From Pseudomonadota bacterium (GTDB taxonomy: Bacteria; Pseudomonadota; Alphaproteobacteria; Acetobacterales; Acetobacteraceae): a DNA stretch of 12,118 nt. The notes under the pieces are model-generated. The model worked only from the letters and a program-made list of their open reading frames with translations, was not told the DNA's origin and made no database searches. Position 1 is the first letter of the stretch; each line of letters begins with the position of its first letter. The DNA lies in the NCBI GenBank assembly GCA_021841985.1, contig JAKCCP010000177.1, positions 1 through 12,118 on the forward strand, given 5' to 3'. The translations under genes and the position numbers were made by a program. This document shows, piece after piece, positions 8,120-12,118 of the stretch.

Positions 8120-8904
8120 TGCGGGTGGTGATACTCGGCTGCGGCGGCTCGGCCGGCGTGCCGCTGATCGGCGGCGCGGACGGGCATGGCGATTGGGGGG
8201 CGTGCGATCCCGCCGAGCCGCGCAATCGGCGAAGCCGCGCCAGCATCGCCCTCAGCGCCGGCGGCCAGACCCTGCTGGTCGATACCGGCCCCGATCTCCG
8301 CACCCAGCTTCTCGCCTGCGGCATCGGCCGGGTGGACGCGATTTTATACACCCACGCCCACGCCGATCACATCACCGGGCTCGACGACGTGCGCATCCTC
8401 AACCGCATCGCCGGTCGTCCGCTCGCGGCTTTCGGCATGGTGAAAACGCTGGATGAGCTGCGCCGGCGGTTCGACTACGCCTTCCAGCCCTGGGACCGGC
8501 CGGGGATATTCTATCGGCCGGTGCTGGAGCCGGTTCCGCTCACGCCGGGCGAGACGCGGCGCATGGCCGGGTTGGAGGCGCGGGTTTTTCTCCAGGACCA
8601 CGGCTTCGTCGAAACGCTCGGCCTGCGGATCGGCGGTTTCGCCTATTCCACCGATGTCGTTTCCCTCGACGAGGCGGCGTTGGCGACGCTGGCGGGCGTC
8701 GATACCTGGGTGGTCGGCTGCTTCCAGCGCGCACCGCACAAGACCCACGCGCATCTCGCGCTCGTGCTGGAGTGGGCACGGGCGCTCCACGTGCGCCGCA
8801 CCGTGCTCACCCATATGGGCACCGATCTCGATTGGGGCTGGCTGCGATCCCATCTTCCGCCAGGGGTCGAACCCGCCCATGACGGGTTGATCCTGGAGAT
8901 TTGA
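8119..8904 (+). CDS. PhnP-like metallo-beta-lactamase-fold hydrolase
   Basis: The protein is 261 aa. It opens with MRVVILGCGGSAGVP, the nucleophile-side loop of PhnP-like MBL proteins. The di-metal motif THAHADH (78-84) supplies H79, H81, D83 and H84. H161 (QDHGF), D179 (YSTDV) and H232 (THMGTD) are the likely remaining ligands, and H210 lies where PhnP has its catalytic His. PhnP cleaves cyclic phosphodiesters, but there are no phn genes here. The cysteines that hold PhnP's structural zinc are mostly absent (only C29 remains in that loop), so the substrate is open; phosphodiester hydrolysis is the reasonable class-level guess. It is last in the plus-strand operon. Its TGA abuts the stop of the convergent minus-strand gene (TGATCA, 8902-8907), with no terminator between. 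Confidence 0.88.
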   Translation: MRVVILGCGGSAGVPLIGGADGHGDWGACDPAEPRNRRSRASIALSAGGQTLLVDTGPDLRTQLLACGIGRVDAILYTHAHADHITGLDDVRILNRIAGRPLAAFGMVKTLDELRRRFDYAFQPWDRPGIFYRPVLEPVPLTPGETRRMAGLEARVFLQDHGFVETLGLRIGGFAYSTDVVSLDEAALATLAGVDTWVVGCFQRAPHKTHAHLALVLEWARALHVRRTVLTHMGTDLDWGWLRSHLPPGVEPAHDGLILEI

Positions 8905-9138
8905 TCAGCCGAGCGGGCAGAGGGCGGGCTGATTGTCGGTATGCGTGACCAGCATGATGCGGCCGGCGTGTGGAGAGGAAATCATCATCAGATCGCCGGG
9001 GCTGAGGAGGTCGGCGGCGTCGCGGAAGAAGCCCGGGGCCACGATGTCCTCGATCGGGTCGGCGCCGGCCTTGTAGTGCCAGAGGGTAAAACCCTGGGCG
9101 TAGGACAGCACCGAGAGATTGCGGGTGGCGAGGGCCAT
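8905..9138 (-). CDS. Uncharacterised 77-aa protein
   Basis: The ATG at 9136-9138 has a good ribosome site (AAGGA, about 8 nt upstream), and codon use matches neighbouring genes, so it is probably real. The sequence begins MALATRNLSVLSYAQGFTLW, continues with HYKAG, and contains LSPGDLMMISSP. No signal peptide, membrane segment or known catalytic motif is seen. The LSVL.YA.GFTLWHY opening recalls, from memory, small proteins found among phage-related genes in alphaproteobacteria; I cannot verify this and assign no function. It lies downstream of a promoter covered by a LexA-like box (9257-9272), with a hairpin terminator (9173-9208) in between. SOS control by read-through is therefore possible but unproven. 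It converges directly on the MBL gene. Confidence 0.72.
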   Translation of the reverse strand: MALATRNLSVLSYAQGFTLWHYKAGADPIEDIVAPGFFRDAADLLSPGDLMMISSPHAGRIMLVTHTDNQPALCPLG

Positions 9139-9172
9139 GGCGGGCTTCCTTTTTCACGCATGGGAAAAGCAC

Positions 9173-9208
9173 AAAAAAAGGGCCGCACCGGGGGGTGGTG
9201 CGGCCCTT
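9173..9208 (-). terminator. Rho-independent terminator for leftward transcription
   Basis: A perfect 12-bp stem joins AAGGGCCGCACC (9178-9189) and GGTGCGGCCCTT (9197-9208), with a 7-nt loop (9190-9196). Read on the minus strand it is followed by seven T (A run at 9173-9179), so it acts leftward. On the plus strand no T tract follows. It sits about 48 nt after the predicted start of the LexA-box promoter and 34 nt before the 77-aa gene, so it may end a short RNA or act as an attenuator. Confidence 0.85.
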
Positions 9209-9256
9209 CAGGGTTGGGAAGAAGGAGGAATCAACGGGCGTATTTCACCCGCTGAT
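9173..9256 (-). ncRNA. Candidate small RNA or attenuated leader from the LexA-box promoter
   Basis: Transcription predicted from the TTGACG/TATATG promoter would begin near 9256 and stop at the hairpin at 9178-9208, giving a product of about 80-85 nt. The first 48 nt or so contain no credible coding sequence; the only short frames are a few codons long and lack a ribosome site. It is either a stand-alone small RNA or the 5' leader of the 77-aa gene with a terminator that must be passed. This is inferred from promoter and terminator geometry only. Confidence 0.35.
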
Positions 9257-9272
9257 AGAACTCATATAGAAC
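9257..9272 (-). promoter_or_regulatory. LexA-like SOS box 1
   Basis: The minus strand reads GTTCT-ATATGA-GTTCT, a perfect direct repeat matching the alphaproteobacterial LexA operator GTTC-N7-GTTC (the plus strand reads GAAC-N7-GAAC at 9258-9272). It completely covers the -10 hexamer of a leftward promoter, the position expected for a repressor site. The LexA gene itself is not in the window. Confidence 0.7.
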
Positions 9273-9291
9273 AGGGGATGCTCAGCGTCAA
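9263..9291 (-). promoter_or_regulatory. Sigma-70-type promoter facing left, overlapped by SOS box 1
   Basis: The -35 TTGACG (minus strand 9291-9286), a 17-nt spacer and the -10 TATATG (9268-9263) give a near-consensus promoter, rare in this GC-rich context. The predicted start is near 9256. It lies after the end of the 130-aa gene, so it drives only sequence to the left: the hairpin and possibly the 77-aa gene. Confidence 0.6.
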
Positions 9292-9336
9292 GACTATTTT
9301 CCTAAACTTTCTGCCATCTCCCCTCCATGTCCGCGC

Positions 9337-9729
9337 TCAGCCGACGATTCCCTTGACGCGGAGCGGCCATTCCAGCCGATCCAGCGCCTCGCGCCACAAC
9401 CGCCAGTCGCAGCGCTCGAGAGCAAAGCCGGGGTTGGGCGCGCATTGCCGCTCGCCCCAGAGGCGAAGGATGCGGGCATGCACGAGGTCGATGCGGCGGC
9501 GGCGATAGAGGGTATCGAGGCATTTCACCACGTCGTCGGGCTCGCACGGCCGGGCCACGCGGCCGAGGCCGGCGCGCAGGCGGGCGCCGTCGCGCCGCGC
9601 GATCAGCGCCGCCATGGTCCAAAACCAAGCTTCCTCGGCGCTGACGAAGGGGAGGGTGGGGCGGGTCATCATGCTTGTGTCGGGGCGGGCGGAGGGGGTC
9701 GGACAGCGGCGGGCGGCGGGGCTGGACAT
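9337..9729 (-). CDS. Uncharacterised 130-aa protein, likely under SOS-box control
   Basis: The ATG at 9727-9729 follows a strong AAAGGAG site (7 nt), supporting this start; later Met codons at 20-21 are alternatives, since the first 20 residues are low-complexity. The body contains FVSAEEAWFWTMAALIARR, CEPDDVVKCLDTLYRRRR, HARILRLWGER and LWREALDRLEWPLRVKGIV near the end. It is soluble-looking, Arg/Trp-rich and mostly helical by eye, with no signal peptide or catalytic motif. The ordered helical pattern and intact ends suggest a genuine conserved family, but I do not recognise a named function. A LexA-like box (9775-9790) is 45 bp upstream of its start. Basic character could suit nucleic-acid binding, which is speculation. 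Confidence 0.72.
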   Translation of the reverse strand: MSSPAARRCPTPSARPDTSMMTRPTLPFVSAEEAWFWTMAALIARRDGARLRAGLGRVARPCEPDDVVKCLDTLYRRRRIDLVHARILRLWGERQCAPNPGFALERCDWRLWREALDRLEWPLRVKGIVG

Positions 9730-9774
9730 GGCGGGACTCCTTTGGGCTGGAGACGTTAAGCGGGAGAGGCGTTA

Positions 9775-9790
9775 AGAACAAAGCAAGAAC
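9775..9790 (-). promoter_or_regulatory. LexA-like SOS box 2
   Basis: The minus strand reads GTTCT-TGCTTT-GTTCT, the same perfect direct repeat and spacing as box 1 (plus strand GAAC-N7-GAAC, 9776-9790). It lies 45 bp upstream of the 130-aa gene start. A possible leftward promoter, TTGTTC-N17-TAACGT, would have its -35 inside the box and its start about 20 nt before the ribosome site; this pair is only a fair match. The box is also 141 bp upstream of the divergent S24 regulator, so it could influence both genes. Confidence 0.68.
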
Positions 9791-9931
9791 TATCTGGGAT
9801 AGAAAAACCATGAATCGGCACACGTGGCAAGCAGATTCAGGCACTTTTTCCTATTCCCCTCGGACTCAATTCCTTGCACACTGGCCTTCACCTCGTCTCG
9901 CAGCTCAGCCCCTTTCCCGAGAGCCATGGCC

Positions 9932-10570
9932 ATGAAACATGAAGACATCTGGCGGGCGCTTGACACGCTCGCCGCCGAACAAGGTCTTTCGGCCTCCGGC
10001 TTGGCCCGCCGCGCCGGGCTCGACCCGACCACGTTCAACCACTCCAAGCGCCGCATGCCCGACGGTCGTGCTCGCTGGCCGAGCACCGAGAGCCTCGCCA
10101 AGGTGCTGATCTCGACCGGCGCCAGCCTCGATGACTTCACCGCCCTGGTCACCGGCGCGCGCGCCCTGCCTTCCCGCCCCCCCTCCCGGCGCATTCCCCT
10201 TATCTGCCTCGCCCAGGCCGGCGGCGATGGCTTCTTCGATGACGGCGGCTATCCGGTGGGCGGCGGCTGGGACGAGGTGAGCCTCCCCGAGGTCGCCGAT
10301 CCGCACGCCTATGCGCTGGAAATCAGTGGCGATTCCATGGAACCGGTGTTTCGCGATGGCGATATGGTCATCATCTCACCCAACGCCCCGGTGCGCCGCG
10401 GCGATCGGGTGGTGGCGCGCACCGGGCGCGGCGAGGTGATGGCAAAACAACTCGTCCGCCGCTCCGCCCGCCGCGTCGAACTGAAAAGCCTGAACTCGGC
10501 CCACCCTGACTACATCTTCGAACTCAGCGAAATCGCCTGGATCCACCGCATCATCTGGGCGAGCCAGTAG
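9932..10570 (+). CDS. S24-family HTH regulator (LexA/CI-like, self-cleaving type)
   Basis: This 212-aa regulator has an N-terminal helix-turn-helix (about 5-60; LSASGLARRAGLDPTTFNHS) of the XRE/phage-repressor kind, not the winged helix of LexA. The C-terminal S24 peptidase domain covers about 88-205. It retains a likely Ala-Gly cleavage site (A96-G97 in LAQAGGDG), the nucleophile S135 in SGDSMEP and the general base K172 in VMAKQL. The S-to-K spacing of 37 equals that of E. coli LexA (S119/K156), so RecA-stimulated or intrinsic autocleavage is plausible. Such proteins are widespread in alphaproteobacteria as single chromosomal genes and their targets are largely unknown. An ATG at 9926 is an alternative start; 9932 has better spacing from GAGAG at 9919-9923. 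It diverges from the 130-aa gene and converges on metW. Confidence 0.85.
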   Translation: MKHEDIWRALDTLAAEQGLSASGLARRAGLDPTTFNHSKRRMPDGRARWPSTESLAKVLISTGASLDDFTALVTGARALPSRPPSRRIPLICLAQAGGDGFFDDGGYPVGGGWDEVSLPEVADPHAYALEISGDSMEPVFRDGDMVIISPNAPVRRGDRVVARTGRGEVMAKQLVRRSARRVELKSLNSAHPDYIFELSEIAWIHRIIWASQ

Positions 10571-10594
10571 GGCCAGGGCAGCGCTCCGGCCTTC

Positions 10595-11245
10595 CTATCG
10601 CTTCGCGCGGAGGAGAAAAACCGCCTGTTCGCCGAACAGATTGGCAAGCCAGGGGGCGCGGCGCCAGGGGGCGCGGTGGCCGGCCTCGTCGGCGGCGAGC
10701 CAGCGTTCGACGGCGTAGCCCTCGGCGTGGCAGAGATCGAAGAAGTCGCGGATGGTGCAGGGGTGGATGTTCGGGGTTTCGTACCACATCCGGTCCCAGG
10801 TCGGGGTCATCGGCATCCGCCCGCGCGCAAGCAACTGCCAGCGCACCAGCCAGTGGCCGAAATTGGGGAAACTCACCACCGCGCGGGTGCCGATCCGGAG
10901 CATCTGGCGCAGCACCGCGCGCGGCCGCCCGACCGCCTGGAGGGTGCGCGAGAGCACGACATAGTCGAAGGCTCCATCGGGATAATGCGCGAGGTCGATA
11001 TCGGCGTCGCCCTGCATGACCGGCAGGCCGCGCGCCACTGCCCGCGTCACCTCCTTCATGTCGATCTCGATGCCGCGCGCGTCGCACCCCTTAGTGCGGA
11101 AAAGATGCGCGATCAGCGTGCCGTCGCCGCAGCCGATATCGAGCACCCGCGTTCCCGGCGCGATCATGCCGGCGATCAGGTCGAGATCGACGCGCATGTT
11201 CTTCGCCACATGCCGCAGCGGCGCGATCCGCGCGGCGAGGCTCAT
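10595..11245 (-). CDS. metW: MetW methyltransferase-like protein of methionine biosynthesis
   Basis: This 216-aa protein has a class I SAM-methyltransferase fold. The SAM-binding motif I is VLDIGCGDG (34-42), the acidic end of the next strand lies in GIEIDMKEV (58-66), and [10 protein letters not shown] with GRMPMTPTW and [12 protein letters not shown] are the blocks typical of MetW. In proteobacteria lacking MetA, MetW accompanies MetX and is needed for efficient homoserine O-acetylation; its own methyl-transfer activity is not established. The ATG at 11243-11245 overlaps the metX stop (ATGA), so the two are coupled. Open frame runs further upstream inside metX but without merit as a start. 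The stop lies 24 nt from the convergent S24 gene; I see no strong terminator there. Confidence 0.94.
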   Translation of the reverse strand: MSLAARIAPLRHVAKNMRVDLDLIAGMIAPGTRVLDIGCGDGTLIAHLFRTKGCDARGIEIDMKEVTRAVARGLPVMQGDADIDLAHYPDGAFDYVVLSRTLQAVGRPRAVLRQMLRIGTRAVVSFPNFGHWLVRWQLLARGRMPMTPTWDRMWYETPNIHPCTIRDFFDLCHAEGYAVERWLAADEAGHRAPWRRAPWLANLFGEQAVFLLRAKR

Positions 11246-12118
11246 GCCAGTCTCGCGTGCTCGGCGCAGCCGGCGAGAAAACCCGAGAGCGCGCGGGCGA
11301 GATCGGGCTCGTCGAGCAGGAACGCGTCGTGGCCCTTGTCGGTTTCGATTTCGACGAAACTGACATTGGCCGCGGCGCGGTTGAGCGCGCGCACCAGGGC
11401 GCGGCTTTCCGAGGTCGGGAACAGCCAGTCCGAGCTGAAGGAGACGAGGCAAAAACGGGTTTTCGTCCCCGCGAAGGCGCTCGCGAGATCATCGTTATGT
11501 TCGGCGGCGAGATCGAAATAATCCATCGCGCGGGTGATCGCGAGATAGGAATTGGCGTCGAACCGGTGCACGAAGCTCGATCCCTGATGCTGAAGATAGC
11601 TCTCGACCTCGAAAATATCGGAATAGGGGCCGAGCACCGAAGAGCCCGCGCGCACCCGGCGGCCGAATTTGCGGGTCAGCGCCTGCTCGCTGAGATAGGT
11701 GATGTGCGCCACCATGCGCGCGACGGCGAGGCCGCGCGCCGGCGTCCGCCCGCTCTGCCAGTAGCGTCCCCCCTGCCAGTCGGGATCAGCGAAAATCGCC
11801 TGGCGGCCGACTTCATGGAAGGCGATGTTTTGGGCCGAATGATGCGCGGCGGTGGCGATCGGGATGGCGGCGAAAACCGCGTCGGGATAGGTCGCGGCCC
11901 ATTCCAGCACCTGCATCCCCCCCATCGAGCCACCGATCACGGCGAACAGCCGCTCGATGCCGAGATGCGCGATGAGGCGCCTTTGCGCCCGTACCATGTC
12001 GCGGATGGTGATGGGCGGGAAATCGGTGCCCCAGAGCGCCTGGCCGTCGCCCTCTTCGCCGCGCGGGCTGCGCGGTCCGCTTGAGCCCATGCAGCCGCCG
12101 AGCACGTTGGCGGAGATC
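11242..12118 (-). CDS. metX: Homoserine O-acetyltransferase MetX (N-terminus outside window)
   Basis: The frame is open to the right edge, so about 290 C-terminal residues are present and the N-terminal part (roughly a quarter of a usual 370-390 aa enzyme) is missing. MetX is an alpha/beta-hydrolase-fold enzyme that transfers acetyl from acetyl-CoA to homoserine, the committed step to methionine. Visible landmarks are [18 protein letters not shown] at the edge, TIRDMVRAQ, the nucleophile elbow [20 protein letters not shown] with the catalytic Asp, and [12 protein letters not shown] with the catalytic His. Together they complete the Ser-Asp-His triad. Some members of the family use succinyl-CoA, and the sequence alone does not settle this. 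It precedes and overlaps metW. Any upstream control element, such as a SAM riboswitch, would lie outside the window. Confidence 0.95.
   Translation of the reverse strand, partial: ISANVLGGCMGSSGPRSPRGEEGDGQALWGTDFPPITIRDMVRAQRRLIAHLGIERLFAVIGGSMGGMQVLEWAATYPDAVFAAIPIATAAHHSAQNIAFHEVGRQAIFADPDWQGGRYWQSGRTPARGLAVARMVAHITYLSEQALTRKFGRRVRAGSSVLGPYSDIFEVESYLQHQGSSFVHRFDANSYLAITRAMDYFDLAAEHNDDLASAFAGTKTRFCLVSFSSDWLFPTSESRALVRALNRAAANVSFVEIETDKGHDAFLLDEPDLARALSGFLAGCAEHARLA

Noticed and set aside
9232..9270. Short minus-strand reading frame ending YEFYQRVKYAR
   Set aside because: Two in-frame stops lie just upstream and there is no start codon or ribosome site; it overlaps the promoter, so it is unlikely to be coding.
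9302..9844. 180-aa minus-strand frame overlapping the 130-aa gene
   Set aside because: It is Pro/Arg-rich and overlaps LexA-like box 2 and the strong ribosome site of the 130-aa gene; the 130-aa frame has the better start and sequence.
10571..10594. Possible bidirectional terminator between the S24 gene and metW
   Set aside because: Only a 4-bp GGCC pairing is visible and there is no T tract on either strand.

Overview
This 12.1 kb window reads as chromosome from a high-GC alphaproteobacterium. Protein style and gene content suggest the Rhodospirillales, probably Acetobacteraceae. The evidence is the strong G/C bias at third codon positions, a MetX/MetW pair, an alphaproteobacterial-type RlpA, a MetG without the zinc-knuckle cysteines, and LexA-type operators of the alphaproteobacterial GTTC-N7-GTTC form. 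The taxonomic placement is inference from the sequence alone.

Layout. (1) Positions 2-289 hold the 3' end of a DUF4276-like gene. It and the AT-rich stretch after it (about 290-360) are visibly less GC-rich than the rest and may be the edge of an acquired segment. (2) An OsmC-family protein lies on the minus strand (389-883), divergent from what follows. (3) A tight eight-gene plus-strand run spans 996-8904: MltB-type lytic transglycosylase, RlpA, a D,D-carboxypeptidase (PBP5-like), thymidylate kinase, DNA polymerase III delta', methionyl-tRNA synthetase, TatD-family nuclease and a PhnP-like metallo-beta-lactamase-fold hydrolase. Most junctions are ATGA/TGATG overlaps or gaps of 20 nt or less, so this looks like one operon joining murein remodelling to replication and translation housekeeping. 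(4) A small-gene locus spans 8905-10570: a 77-aa and a 130-aa uncharacterised protein on the minus strand, then a plus-strand S24 (LexA/CI-like) HTH regulator. (5) metW and the 3' part of metX on the minus strand form a methionine-biosynthesis pair that runs off the right edge.

The most interesting part is region 4. Two good matches to the alphaproteobacterial LexA box lie there, both fitting GTTCT-N6-GTTCT on the minus strand, at 9257-9272 and 9775-9790. The second lies 45 bp upstream of the 130-aa gene. The first covers the -10 of a near-consensus promoter (TTGACG-N17-TATATG) that points toward the 77-aa gene. Between that promoter and the 77-aa gene is a perfect 12-bp hairpin followed by a T run. 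The promoter would therefore give either a small RNA of roughly 85 nt or an attenuated leader for the 77-aa gene. With an autocleavage-competent S24 regulator next door, this is a plausible, apparently undescribed DNA-damage-responsive mini-locus. Regulation is inferred from sequence only.
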